Shown here in pieces: positions 24,042 to 32,803 of a stretch of 64,000 nucleotides of DNA. The position numbers were made by a program, and so were the translations under genes. The stretch spans positions 1 to 64,000 of the forward strand of contig NZ_JAANHS010000007.1 of assembly GCF_011174775.1 (NCBI RefSeq), given 5' to 3'. Source of the stretch: Rhodobacter calidifons. GTDB taxonomy: Bacteria > Pseudomonadota > Alphaproteobacteria > Rhodobacterales > Rhodobacteraceae. Position 1 is the first letter of the stretch. Each line of letters begins with the position of its first letter. Below the pieces are notes generated by a model. The model saw only the letters and a program-made list of their open reading frames with translations, was not told the DNA's origin and made no database searches.

Positions 24042-24182
24042 TCAGGGTTCTCCCGGTTCGCTTTCCTCGTCCTCCCGGTCCGAGGGCGCGAAGGCGATGA
24101 TGGGGGCGTCGAAGTAGACCTCGTCCAGATCGTCCGGCGCCGGAGCAAAGGCGAGGGTCGTCTGCAAGGTATTGATCAGCAT
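24042..24182 (-). CDS. Small acidic hypothetical protein
   Basis: 46 aa, MLINTLQTTLAFAPAPDDLD through an acidic C-terminus (DREDEESEPGEP). There is no recognised domain. A perfect AAGGAGGT Shine-Dalgarno lies just upstream of ATG 24182. It is antisense-oriented between hydA and the ABC importer genes, with its stop 5 nt after that of hydA. Being short, it needs expression or conservation evidence, but the ribosome site is unusually strong. Confidence 0.5.
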   Translation of the reverse strand: MLINTLQTTLAFAPAPDDLDEVYFDAPIIAFAPSDREDEESEPGEP

Positions 24183-24274
24183 GGCGGACCTCCTTCTTGG
24201 CCCGAGATGGGAGTGCGCGCGAACGCGTGCAAGTCTGGCATCGGCAGGCAACGGGAATGTGAAGGGATGGCGGC

Positions 24275-25066
24275 GTGAAGGACAAAGCGAGCCAGCCGGT
24301 GATCGAGGCGAGGGGGCTGAACCTGGTGTTCCAGACCGCCGACGGTCCGGTGCAGGCGTTGAAGGATGTGAACCTGACGATCAACCAGGGCGATTTCGTC
24401 AGCTTCATCGGGCCCTCGGGCTGCGGCAAGACGACCTTCCTGCGGGCGATCGCGGCGCTGGAGCATCCGACGTCGGGCACGCTGACGGTCAACGGCATGC
24501 CCCCGGACGAGGCGCGCAGGCGGCGGGCCTATGGCTATGTCTTTCAGGCGGCGGGCCTGTATCCGTGGCGGACGATTGCGGGGAACATCAGGCTGCCGCT
24601 GGAAATCATGGGGTTTTCGAGGGCCGAGCAGGACGAGCGGACCGCGCGGGTTCTGGACCTGGTCGAATTGACGGGCTTCGGCAAGAAATTCCCCTGGCAG
24701 CTGTCGGGAGGGATGCAGCAGCGCGCCTCCATCGCGCGGGCCCTGGCCTTCGACGCCGATATCCTCTTGATGGACGAACCCTTCGGCGCTCTGGACGAGA
24801 TCGTGCGCGACCGGCTGAACGAAGAGGTGCTGAAGCTCTGGGCGCGCACCGGCAAGACCATCGGCTTCGTGACCCATTCCATCCCCGAGGCGGTCTATCT
24901 GTCCACGAAGATCGTGGTGATGTCCCCGCGTCCGGGACGGATCACCGACGTGATCGACAGTCCCTTGCCCAAGGAAAGGCCGCTGGACATCCGCGACAGC
25001 CGGGAATTCATCGAGATCGCCCATCGGGTGCGGGAGGGGCTGCGGGCCGGGCATCATGACGACTAG
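24275..25066 (+). CDS. ABC transporter ATP-binding protein, NitT/TauT type
   Basis: 263 aa. Walker A is GPSGCGKTTFLRA, the Q-loop FQAAGLYPWRT, the signature LSGGMQQRASIARAL, Walker B ILLMDEPFGALDE and the H-loop VTHSIPEAVYLS. It energises import by the two permeases that follow. The WRT after the Q-loop and overall form match the nitrate/sulfonate/riboflavin-precursor-type importers. GTG 24275 is the likely start. Placement after hydA suggests a pyrimidine or hydantoin-like substrate, which is inference. Confidence 0.93.
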   Translation: MKDKASQPVIEARGLNLVFQTADGPVQALKDVNLTINQGDFVSFIGPSGCGKTTFLRAIAALEHPTSGTLTVNGMPPDEARRRRAYGYVFQAAGLYPWRTIAGNIRLPLEIMGFSRAEQDERTARVLDLVELTGFGKKFPWQLSGGMQQRASIARALAFDADILLMDEPFGALDEIVRDRLNEEVLKLWARTGKTIGFVTHSIPEAVYLSTKIVVMSPRPGRITDVIDSPLPKERPLDIRDSREFIEIAHRVREGLRAGHHDD

Positions 25067-25159
25067 GTCCGGCGTCTGGAAACTGTCCGGCAGAGGTCGG
25101 GCATCGGCCCGGACGGGGTCGGGCGCATTGGCACTTTGGCCTGCGAACGGGGGGTGGGC

Positions 25160-26026
25160 ATGAACCGGGCGCTTCCCGTCCTGACCGTGCTGACCGGGAT
25201 CGTGGTGATCTGGTATGCCGCCGCCGTCTGGATGAATGCGGCCTGGGTCTTCGACCAGGCGCAGCGGGCCGGTCAGGAGGTGACCTGGGCCGAGGTGATC
25301 CCACAGACGATGGACCAGCCCCGCCCCCTGCTGCCGCCGCCGCATCAGGTAGGGGCGGAACTGTGGAAGGGCCTGTTCGATCAGGCGGTGACCTCGAAGC
25401 GCAGCCTCGTCTATCACGGGATCGTCACGTTGAAGGGCACGATGATGGGCTTCGGCCTGGGGATCGTCGTGGGGGTTCTGCTGGCCATGGCCATCGTGCG
25501 GTTCCGGGTGATGGACCTGTCGGTGATGCCCTGGGCGATCATCAGCCAGACGGTGCCCATCGTGGCGCTGGCGCCGATGATCATCACGGTCTCCAGCCAG
25601 CTGGGCCTGAGCGGGCGCGATGTGCCGAAGGCGGTGATCGCGGCCTACCTGTCGTTCTTCCCGGTGCTGGTCAGCATGGTGAAGGGCCTGCGCAGCCCCG
25701 ACCAGATGCAGCTGGACCTGCTCAAGACCTATGGCGCCGGCGAGGCGGCCACGTTCCTGAAGCTGCGGCTGCCGGCCTCGATGCCCTATTTCTTCGCCTC
25801 GCTGAAAGTGGCGGTCGCGGCCTCGCTGGTCGGCACCATCGTGGGCGAATTGCCGACGGGGGCGATCGAGGGGCTGGGCGCACGGATGCTGATCGGCAGC
25901 CAGTTCGGCGAGCCCTTGATCATGTGGGCGGCGCTGTTCGCGGCGGCGATCCTCGCGGGGCTTCTGATCCTGGTGGTCGGGATGGTCGAGCGGTTGGCCC
26001 GCAGGCGGATGGGGGTTCCGGCATGA
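25160..26026 (+). CDS. ABC transporter permease (first)
   Basis: A 288-aa membrane protein with six predicted helices and the EAA coupling loop at LLKTYGAGEAATFLKLRLPASMPYF, which contacts the ATPase. An extended periplasmic N-terminal part (residues about 25-75) precedes the BPD domain (TLKGTMMGFGLGIVVGVLLAMAIV). ATG 25160 follows a G-rich site. It overlaps the second permease by 4 nt (ATGA), so the two are co-translated and form a heterodimer. Confidence 0.9.
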   Translation: MNRALPVLTVLTGIVVIWYAAAVWMNAAWVFDQAQRAGQEVTWAEVIPQTMDQPRPLLPPPHQVGAELWKGLFDQAVTSKRSLVYHGIVTLKGTMMGFGLGIVVGVLLAMAIVRFRVMDLSVMPWAIISQTVPIVALAPMIITVSSQLGLSGRDVPKAVIAAYLSFFPVLVSMVKGLRSPDQMQLDLLKTYGAGEAATFLKLRLPASMPYFFASLKVAVAASLVGTIVGELPTGAIEGLGARMLIGSQFGEPLIMWAALFAAAILAGLLILVVGMVERLARRRMGVPA

Positions 26027-26868
26027 CCGCGCTGTGGATTGCCATCGGCGTCTGGCTTGCGGCCTGGGCGCTGAACGTCTGGCTGTCGGCCAGCCCGATT
26101 TCGCAGACGCGGCTGGGCAAGCTGCTGGTCCCGCTGGTGTTCGGCGCGACGGTTCTGGTGTTGTGGGAAGGCCTGGTGCGCGGCCTGGGCGTCGCGCCGG
26201 TGATCCTGCCCGCTCCAAGCGCGATTGCCGCGAAGATTGCGGTGTCGCTGCCGATCCTGTGGCAGGACTTTGCGCAGACCATCCTGAAAGGCGCGATCCC
26301 CGGTTTCCTGATCGGCGCGGGCGCGGCCTTCCTGGTGGCGATCGCGATTGATCGCTCGCCTTTCCTGCAACGCGGGCTGCTGCCCATCGGCAATTTCGTC
26401 GCCGCCCTGCCCATCGTCGGCCTCGCGCCGATCCTGGTGATGTGGTTCGGCTTCGACTGGCAGTCCAAGGCGGCGGTCGTGGTGGTGATGGTGTTCTTCC
26501 CGATGCTGGTGAACATCGTCGCGGGCTTGCAGGCCAGCGAACGGATGCAGCGCGACCTGATGGCGACCTGGGGGGCGAGCTATGTCCAGACCCTGGTCAA
26601 GCTGCGCCTGCCCGCGGCGATGCCCTTCGTCTTCAACGGGCTGAAAATTGCATCGACTCTGGCCTTGATCGGGGCCATCGTTGCCGAGTTTTTCGGCAGT
26701 CCGGTCTATGGAATGGGGTTCCGCATCTCGACCGAGGTGGGGCGGCTTGGCCTCGACATGGTCTGGGCCGAGATTGCGGTGGCGGCATTGGCGGGATCGG
26801 CCCTTTACGGACTGATCGCGCTGATCGAACGGTGGGTGACCTTCTGGCACCCGTCGCAAAGACATTAA
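26023..26868 (+). CDS. ABC transporter permease (second)
   Basis: 281 aa with an extra N-terminal helix pair before the six-helix BPD core. It has PAPSAIAAKIAVSLP, a LPIVGLAPILVMWFGFDWQSK segment and the EAA loop DLMATWGASYVQTLVKLRLPAAMPFVF. It pairs with the preceding permease and the ATPase of this operon. The start overlaps the upstream stop (ATGA), which fixes it at 26023 although the frame is open further upstream. Confidence 0.9.
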   Translation: MTALWIAIGVWLAAWALNVWLSASPISQTRLGKLLVPLVFGATVLVLWEGLVRGLGVAPVILPAPSAIAAKIAVSLPILWQDFAQTILKGAIPGFLIGAGAAFLVAIAIDRSPFLQRGLLPIGNFVAALPIVGLAPILVMWFGFDWQSKAAVVVVMVFFPMLVNIVAGLQASERMQRDLMATWGASYVQTLVKLRLPAAMPFVFNGLKIASTLALIGAIVAEFFGSPVYGMGFRISTEVGRLGLDMVWAEIAVAALAGSALYGLIALIERWVTFWHPSQRH

Positions 26869-26906
26869 CAAAGGCCCCGAGAGCGGGCCCAACACGGGAG
26901 AACGAC

Positions 26907-27887
26907 ATGAAAAGACTTCTGACGGCGGCGTTTCTGGCGTCGATGGCATCGGGGGCCAGCGCCGAGGATGTGAAGCTGCAACTGAAATGGGTGACCCAGG
27001 CCCAGTTCGCGGGCTATTATGTGGCCAAGGACAAGGGGTTCTACGAGGAAGAGGGGCTGAACGTCACGATCCTGCCGGGCGGGCCGGACATCGCGCCGAC
27101 CCAGGTCATCGCGGGGGGCGGGGCCGATGTGATCGTGGAATGGATGCCCGCCGCGCTGGCCGCGCGCGAAAAGGGCCTGCCCCTTGTCAACATCGCCCAG
27201 CCCTTCGCCAAGTCGGGGATGATGCTGACCTGCCTGGCCGAGACCGGGATCAAGGAGCCCAAGGATTTCGCCGACAAGACGCTGGGCGTCTGGTTCTTCG
27301 GCAACGAATATCCCTTCCTGTCCTGGATGTCCCAGCTTGGCTTCAAGACCGATGGCTCTCCGGGTGGGGTGACGGTGCTGAAGCAGGGCTTCAACGTCGA
27401 TCCGCTGTTGCAGAAGCAGGCGGCCTGCATCTCGACCATGACCTACAACGAATACTGGCAGGTGATCGACGCCGGCATCAAGCCCGAGGATCTGGTGACC
27501 TTCAAGTACGAGGATCAGGGCGTGGCGACGCTGGAGGACGGTCTGTACGTGCTTGAGGACCGTCTGGCCGACCCGGCCTTCCAGGAGACGATGGTCAAGT
27601 TCGTCCGGGCCAGCATGAAAGGCTGGAAATATGCCGAGGAGAACCCGGATGAGGCCGCGATGATCGTGCTGGAGAACGACCAGACCGGCGCGCAGACCGA
27701 ACAGCACCAGAAGCGGATGATGGGCGAGATCGCCAAGCTGACTGCGGGCTCGAACGGCGCGCTGGACGTGGCGGCAGCGGAACAGACCGTGGCGACGCTG
27801 CTTGCCGGCGGCTCGGACCCGGTCATCACCAAGGCGCCGGAAGGGGCCTGGACCAGCGTCATCACCGACAAGGCGCTGGCGAACTGA
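26907..27887 (+). CDS. ABC transporter substrate-binding protein, NMT1/THI5-like
   Basis: A 326-aa periplasmic receptor with a signal peptide (MKRLLTAAFLASMASGASA). Family features are LQLKWVTQAQFAGYYVAKDKGFYEEEGLNVTI, GGADVIVEWMPAALAAREKG, KTLGVWFFGNEYPFLSWM and an aromatic-rich cleft (TYNEYWQ). NMT1/THI5-like receptors bind pyrimidine precursors of thiamine, riboflavin precursors and related ring compounds. Downstream of hydA the likely ligand is a pyrimidine or hydantoin, but this is not proven. A terminator follows. Confidence 0.9.
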   Translation: MKRLLTAAFLASMASGASAEDVKLQLKWVTQAQFAGYYVAKDKGFYEEEGLNVTILPGGPDIAPTQVIAGGGADVIVEWMPAALAAREKGLPLVNIAQPFAKSGMMLTCLAETGIKEPKDFADKTLGVWFFGNEYPFLSWMSQLGFKTDGSPGGVTVLKQGFNVDPLLQKQAACISTMTYNEYWQVIDAGIKPEDLVTFKYEDQGVATLEDGLYVLEDRLADPAFQETMVKFVRASMKGWKYAEENPDEAAMIVLENDQTGAQTEQHQKRMMGEIAKLTAGSNGALDVAAAEQTVATLLAGGSDPVITKAPEGAWTSVITDKALAN

Positions 27888-27913
27888 TCCGGCGCGCCTG
27901 ACCGCAAGGCCTG

Positions 27914-27935
27914 ACGCCGCCCTTCGGGGCGGCGT
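27914..27935 (+). terminator. Hairpin terminator after the ABC importer operon
   Basis: Stem ACGCCGCCC / GGGCGGCGT with a TTCG loop is followed by TCCCGTCTT. It lies 26 nt after the substrate-binding protein stop. It is a strong stem with a weak T-run, probably the operon end. Confidence 0.6.
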
Positions 27936-27994
27936 TCCCGTCTTCAGGGTTGTAAAGCTTCACATCGCCTGTAAATCTGCGGCAAGGGGGTCCC

Positions 27995-29272
27995 ATGCCG
28001 CTGTCCGCCCTGACCGGAACCAAGCTGCGCGACCTGCGTCTGGCCCAGGGCCTGCGACAGGCCGATGTGGCACAGCGCGCGGGAATCTCGGCCAGTTACC
28101 TCAACCTGATCGAACACAACCGCCGCAAGGTCACGCCCGAGGTGATGGAGCGGCTGGCCGATGCCATCGGGATCGACCGCTCAGCCCTGGCCGAGGGCCG
28201 GAATGCCGCCCTGGTGGAGGATCTGCGCTCGGCCGCCGCCCGTGGCGGATCCCTGGCCGAGGTCGAGCGCGTGGAGGATTTCGTTGACCGCTTTCCGGGC
28301 TGGGCCGGGCTGCTGGCAAGCCTGGAGGCGCGGAGCCTGGCGCTGGAACGCGCCGTCGAGGCGCTGAACGACCGGATGAGCCACGACCCGCACCTGTCGG
28401 CCTCGCTGCACGAACTGCTGTCCTCGCTGGCGGCGGTGCGGGCGACGGCGGCGATCCTGGCCGAGACGCCGGACCTGGATGCCGAATGGGCGGCACGCTT
28501 TCATCGCAACCTGCATCAGGACAGCGAGAGGCTGGCGGCGGGCGCCGAGGCACTGGTGGGCTTTCTCGACGCGCGCCAGGGCATCGAGGAACAGGGGATC
28601 GCCGCGCCCCAGGAAGAGGTAGAGGACTGGCTGCGCGGCCGGGGCTGGCGGATTTCCGATGCCGAGTTGCAGACGGGGCTGGCGGAGGAGATCGCCGGGC
28701 TTGCCTCTTCGGCGGCGCGCAGCCTGGCCGGCGCCCACGTGGCCCGGGCGCGGGCCGATGCCGGGATCCTGCCCGAGGCGCCGTTCGCCGCGGCCCTGGC
28801 CGAGATCGGTCCCGATCCGCTGGCGCTGGCCGCGCGCTTTGCCGCCGCGCCGCTGGCGGTGATGCGCCGGCTGGCGGGCCGGCCGGAGGTGCAGGCCGGC
28901 CTTGTCCTCTGCGACGGGTCCGGCACGCTGACCTTCCGCAAGCCCGCCATCGGATTTCCGCTGCCGCGCTTCGGGGCGGCCTGCCCGCTCTGGCCGCTTT
29001 ACGCGGCGCTCGGCCGTCCGATGCAGCCGGTCGAGGCGCGGGTGCAGATGGCGGGGCAGGGCGACCGGCGCCACCGGGTCATCGCCTGGGCCGAGACACG
29101 GCACCCGCAGGGCCTGCGCGGGCCGGAACTGCGCGAGGCGGCCATGCTGATCCTGCCCGACGCGGGCGAGGGGCCGGTTCTGCGCATCGGGTCAAGCTGC
29201 CGGGTCTGTGTGTGCGGCGATTGCCCCGCCCGGCGCGAGCCGTCGATCCTGCCGGCCGAGGCCATCGGATAG
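27995..29272 (+). CDS. XRE-family regulator, ScfR/RamB-like with DUF2083 tail
   Basis: 425 aa. The N-terminal Xre helix-turn-helix is KLRDLRLAQGLRQADVAQRAGISASYLNLIEHNRRKVTPEVMERLADAIG. A long middle region is variable, and a C-terminal DUF2083-type block has cysteines in CRVCVCGDCPARREPSIL. This architecture belongs to regulators of short-chain fatty acid and propionate/acetate metabolism (RamB, PrpC-type). The central IrrE-like peptidase segment lacks an HExxH that I can see, so it probably senses rather than cleaves. Two TGTAAA repeats lie in its upstream gap. Targets here are unknown. Confidence 0.8.
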   Translation: MPLSALTGTKLRDLRLAQGLRQADVAQRAGISASYLNLIEHNRRKVTPEVMERLADAIGIDRSALAEGRNAALVEDLRSAAARGGSLAEVERVEDFVDRFPGWAGLLASLEARSLALERAVEALNDRMSHDPHLSASLHELLSSLAAVRATAAILAETPDLDAEWAARFHRNLHQDSERLAAGAEALVGFLDARQGIEEQGIAAPQEEVEDWLRGRGWRISDAELQTGLAEEIAGLASSAARSLAGAHVARARADAGILPEAPFAAALAEIGPDPLALAARFAAAPLAVMRRLAGRPEVQAGLVLCDGSGTLTFRKPAIGFPLPRFGAACPLWPLYAALGRPMQPVEARVQMAGQGDRRHRVIAWAETRHPQGLRGPELREAAMLILPDAGEGPVLRIGSSCRVCVCGDCPARREPSILPAEAIG

Positions 29273-29362
29273 CCGGCTCCTCGTGCGGCCATGCCGCCTC
29301 GTCGCTTTCGCGGTGCAACGTCCATGACAGGTCAACGGCACGGCGGACCCAGCCCTCAGGCT

Positions 29363-29392
29363 TTGACATGCGGTCCGGTTTGCGCCGATAGT
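29363..29392 (+). promoter_or_regulatory. Sigma-70-like promoter of the response-regulator operon
   Basis: A perfect TTGACA -35 box (29363-29368), an 18-nt spacer and GATAGT (29387-29392) lie 35 nt before the TTG start of the response regulator. It is the only good candidate in the 155-bp gap. Confidence 0.5.
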
Positions 29393-29427
29393 GGGGCGGG
29401 GCGGCACAGACTGTCCGGGGGGAACCA

Positions 29428-29805
29428 TTGGTCGCGCATGTCCTTCTTATCGAGGACGAACCGAACATCGCCGAGGCGATCCGCTTCCTGTTGACGCGCG
29501 ACGGCATGCGCGTGAGCCACGCGACCGAGGGCATGGCCGCCCTGGTCCTGGCGCGGCAGGATCCGCCCGATCTGGTGATCCTCGACCACATGCTGCCGGG
29601 GATGTCGGGTCTGGAGGTGCTGGCCAGCCTGCGCGCCGACCCGGCCAGCCGGGCTACGCCGGTGATGATGCTGACGGCGCGCGGCCGCGACCGCGAAGTG
29701 GCCGAACAGGCCGGGGCCGACCGGTTCATGACCAAGCCCTTCTCGAATGCCGAGATCCTGGCCGAGGTCCGCGCCATGCTGGGCCAGCCCGGACCCACCC
29801 CGTGA
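29428..29805 (+). CDS. Single-domain response regulator
   Basis: A 125-aa receiver domain alone. The acidic pair lies in LLIEDEPN, the phospho-acceptor is Asp53 in VILDHMLPGMSG, the switch Thr is in MMLTARGRD and the conserved Lys in FMTKPFSN. There is no output domain. It starts at TTG after GGGGGGAA. It overlaps the following small gene by 4 nt and precedes the symporter-type kinase, which is its probable phosphodonor. Confidence 0.9.
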   Translation: MVAHVLLIEDEPNIAEAIRFLLTRDGMRVSHATEGMAALVLARQDPPDLVILDHMLPGMSGLEVLASLRADPASRATPVMMLTARGRDREVAEQAGADRFMTKPFSNAEILAEVRAMLGQPGPTP

Positions 29806-30065
29806 CGCGCCGTCCGAAACCGCCCCTGTTCCTGGCGCGCGCGCCCTACCGCCGCCGCCGCCTGCGCGATGCCGCCCGCCTCCTGCCGGTGCTGGGCCTG
29901 TTCCTGCTGCTGCTGCCGCTGCTCTGGACGCCCGATGCGCGGATGGCGCTGACTTCGGGGGATGTGATCTACTTCTTCGCGGTCTGGCTGGGGCTGATCC
30001 TTCTGGCTGCGGCCTTCGCTCCGGGCCTGCGCGGCGGCGAGGGCGCGGAGGACGACGAGGACTGA
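29802..30065 (+). CDS. Small two-helix membrane protein
   Basis: 87 aa, starting at GTG that overlaps the response-regulator stop (GTGA). An Arg-rich N-terminus (APYRRRRLRDAARL) is followed by two hydrophobic helices (LPVLGLFLLLLPLLW and VIYFFAVWLGLILLAAAFAPGL) and an acidic tail (EGAEDDED). No family is recognised beyond its recurring place between a receiver and a symporter-type kinase. It is probably an accessory subunit of that kinase, by analogy with small helper proteins next to SSS transporters. Confidence 0.7.
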   Translation: MTRRPKPPLFLARAPYRRRRLRDAARLLPVLGLFLLLLPLLWTPDARMALTSGDVIYFFAVWLGLILLAAAFAPGLRGGEGAEDDED

Positions 30066-30066
30066 C

Positions 30067-32751
30067 ATGCCCTTCAACCTTCTGGTCCTGTCCTGCCTTC
30101 TGTATGTGGTCTTCCTTTTCACCGTCGCCTTCCTGGTCGAAAGGCGGGCGGCGCGCGGGCGGCTGGGCTGGCTGCGGTCGCCCCTGGTCTACACGCTGTC
30201 GCTGTCGATCTACTGCACCGCCTGGACCTTCTACGGCGCGGTGGGCTACGCGGCGCGCTCGGGCCTGGAATTCCTGACGATCTACTTCGGCCCGACGCTG
30301 GTCTTCATCGGCTGGTGGTGGCTTCTGCGCAAGCTGGTGCGGATCGGCCGGCAGCACAATGTGACCTCGATCGCCGACCTGATCTCTTCGCGCTATGGCA
30401 AATCGAACAGTCTGGGGGTGATCGTCACCGTCATCATGGTCGTGGCGGCGACGCCCTACATCGCCTTGCAGCTGCAATCGGTGGTGCTGGCCTTCGGGGT
30501 CTTCGCCGCGACCGAGCCCGGCGGCTCGCGTCCGCTGGATCCCGGCCAGATCGCGGTCTGGGTGGCGGTGGGGCTGGCGCTGTTCACCATCCTCTTCGGC
30601 ACCCGCAATCTTGATGCGCGCGAGCAGCACCATGGCATCGTCACCGCCATCGCGGTCGAGGCGGTGGTCAAGCTTCTGGCCCTTCTGGCGGTGGGCAGCT
30701 TCGTGGTCCGGGGCATCGCAGGCGGGGTGGCCGACGTGATCGCCCGGATCGACGCGGCCGATCTGGCCGCCTGGCAGGTCCAGCCCGGGCGCTGGACCGG
30801 CCTGATCTTCCTGTCCGCCGCCGCAGTGATCTGCCTGCCGCGGATGTTCCAGGTCATGGTGGTGGAGAACGAGGACGAGGGCCATCTTGCCCGCGCGAGC
30901 TGGGCCTTTCCGCTGTATCTGATGGCGATGAGCCTGTTCATCGTGCCCATCGCGGTCGTGGGCCTTGACCGGCTGCCCGAGGGCGCGAACCCCGACATGT
31001 TCGTCCTGACCCTGCCGCTGGCCGAAGGTCAGGGGGCGCTGGCCATGTTCGCATTCCTGGGCGGCTTCTCCTCGGCGACCTCGATGGTGATCGTGGAATC
31101 CATCGCGCTGGCCACGATGATCTCGAACCATGTGATGATCCCCCTCTGGCTGCGGCTTCGCCCGAAGGCTGCGGCGGGGGACGACCTGCGACAGGTGGTG
31201 CTGATGGCGCGCCGGCTGGCCATCGCCGCGGTGCTGGCGCTTGGCTATGGCTATTATCAGGTCTCGGGCGGCTCGGCGGCGCTGGCGGCCATCGGGCTGA
31301 TCGCCTTTCTCGGGGTGGCCCAGGTGCTGCCGGCGATGATCGGCGGCATCTTCTGGCGCGGCGCCACCCGGACCGGGGCAAGCCTCGGCCTCGTCACCGG
31401 GCTGGTGGTCTGGGCCTACACCTCGTTCCTGCCCTCCTTCGGCCCCGGCGCGGCGCTCTCGGCCGAAGTCTTTGCCCAGGGGCCCTTCGGTCTGTCCTGG
31501 CTGCGCCCGCAGGCGCTGTTCGGAACCGAGGCGATGGACCCGATGATCCATGCGCTGTTCTGGTCGCTGACGCTGAACATCATGGCCTTCTGCCTGGGGT
31601 CGCTGTTCACCTTTCCCGGCCCGGTCGAACGCTTGCAGGGCGCGGCCTTCGTCAACGTCTTCGAGGGCGCGGTCGGCCCGCAACGCTGGGCGCGCGGGCA
31701 GGTGGAGCCAGAGGCGCTTCTGACCATGGCGCAGCGCATCCTGGGCGAGGACGCGGCGCTGGCGCTGTTTCAGGAGGCGGCGCGCGCGCAGGGCAAGGAC
31801 AGCTTCCTGCCCGATCCCACGCCCGGCTTTCTCGACAGTCTGGAATCGCGGCTTTCGGGATCGGTGGGCGCGGCCACGGCGCATGCGATGATCAGCCAGC
31901 TGGTCGGTCGCGCCACGGTGACAGTCGAGGACCTGATGGCCGTCGCCTCGGAATCGGCACAGCTGCTGGAATATTCCGCCCGGCTCGAAGCGCGCGAGGC
32001 CGAACTGACCCGCACCGCCGGCGCGCTGCGCGAGGCGAACGAGAAGCTGACCCAGCTGTCCTTGCAGAAGGACGCCTTCCTCAGCCAGATCAGCCATGAA
32101 CTGCGCACGCCGATGACCTCGATCCGCGCCTTTTCGGAGATCCTGACCGAGGGCGACCTGCCTCCCGAGCAGGTGGTCCGCTACGGCAAGATCATCCATG
32201 ACGAGGCCAAGCGGCTGACGCGGCTTCTGGACGATCTTCTGGACCTCTCGGTGCTGGAGAACGGCTCGGTGCAGCTGACGGTGGGGCTGGCAAGCCTCCA
32301 GGGCATGATCGACACCGCGCTGACCGCGGCGCGGGCGACCCGGCCGGAACGCGAGTTCACCGTGATCCGCGACCTGCCCTCCGAGGCGATCTATCTCAAG
32401 ACCGATGCCGACCGGCTGACGCAGGTGTTCATCAACCTGATCTCGAACGCCCGCAAGTACTGCGACGCGGCCCGGCCCGAACTGCGGATTGTCGTGCGAC
32501 AGCGCGCCGGGCGGGTGACGGTGGACTTCATCGACAACGGCAAGGGCATCCCCAAGGACGCTCAGCGGCTGATCTTCGAGAAATTCGCCCGGCTGACCGA
32601 CGCCAACCGGGCCGGCGGCGCGGGACTGGGCCTGGCGATCTGCCGCGAGATCATGACCAACCTCGGCGGCTCGGTCGCCTATCTGCCGGGGCAGGGCGGG
32701 GCCGCCTTCCGGGTGACGGTGCCCCTGCGGCTGGAAACGCTGGCCGCTTAA
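30067..32751 (+). CDS. Sodium:solute symporter-type sensor histidine kinase
   Basis: 894 aa. Residues about 1-500 form an SSS-family transporter domain with 12-13 helices (SLSIYCTAWTFYGAVGYAARSG, SIADLISSRYGKS, FLGGFSSATSMVIVESIALATM). A linker follows, then HisKA with QISHELRTPMTSIRAFSE and His677. The HATPase has NLISNARKYCD, IDNGKGIP and GAGLGLAIC. It resembles CbrA-type kinases that couple solute sensing or uptake to phosphorylation. It is third in an operon with a receiver and a small membrane protein. Confidence 0.93.
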   Translation: MPFNLLVLSCLLYVVFLFTVAFLVERRAARGRLGWLRSPLVYTLSLSIYCTAWTFYGAVGYAARSGLEFLTIYFGPTLVFIGWWWLLRKLVRIGRQHNVTSIADLISSRYGKSNSLGVIVTVIMVVAATPYIALQLQSVVLAFGVFAATEPGGSRPLDPGQIAVWVAVGLALFTILFGTRNLDAREQHHGIVTAIAVEAVVKLLALLAVGSFVVRGIAGGVADVIARIDAADLAAWQVQPGRWTGLIFLSAAAVICLPRMFQVMVVENEDEGHLARASWAFPLYLMAMSLFIVPIAVVGLDRLPEGANPDMFVLTLPLAEGQGALAMFAFLGGFSSATSMVIVESIALATMISNHVMIPLWLRLRPKAAAGDDLRQVVLMARRLAIAAVLALGYGYYQVSGGSAALAAIGLIAFLGVAQVLPAMIGGIFWRGATRTGASLGLVTGLVVWAYTSFLPSFGPGAALSAEVFAQGPFGLSWLRPQALFGTEAMDPMIHALFWSLTLNIMAFCLGSLFTFPGPVERLQGAAFVNVFEGAVGPQRWARGQVEPEALLTMAQRILGEDAALALFQEAARAQGKDSFLPDPTPGFLDSLESRLSGSVGAATAHAMISQLVGRATVTVEDLMAVASESAQLLEYSARLEAREAELTRTAGALREANEKLTQLSLQKDAFLSQISHELRTPMTSIRAFSEILTEGDLPPEQVVRYGKIIHDEAKRLTRLLDDLLDLSVLENGSVQLTVGLASLQGMIDTALTAARATRPEREFTVIRDLPSEAIYLKTDADRLTQVFINLISNARKYCDAARPELRIVVRQRAGRVTVDFIDNGKGIPKDAQRLIFEKFARLTDANRAGGAGLGLAICREIMTNLGGSVAYLPGQGGAAFRVTVPLRLETLAA

Positions 32752-32803
32752 CCTTTCCGCAAGGATGACCGGCCTAGGGTGGCGGGACAAGGGACAGTCC
32801 GCG

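Noticed and set aside
27940-27994. Two TGTAAA direct repeats before the ScfR-like gene as an operator
   Set aside because: Only six bases each, and I know no matching consensus. Noted but not listed as a site.
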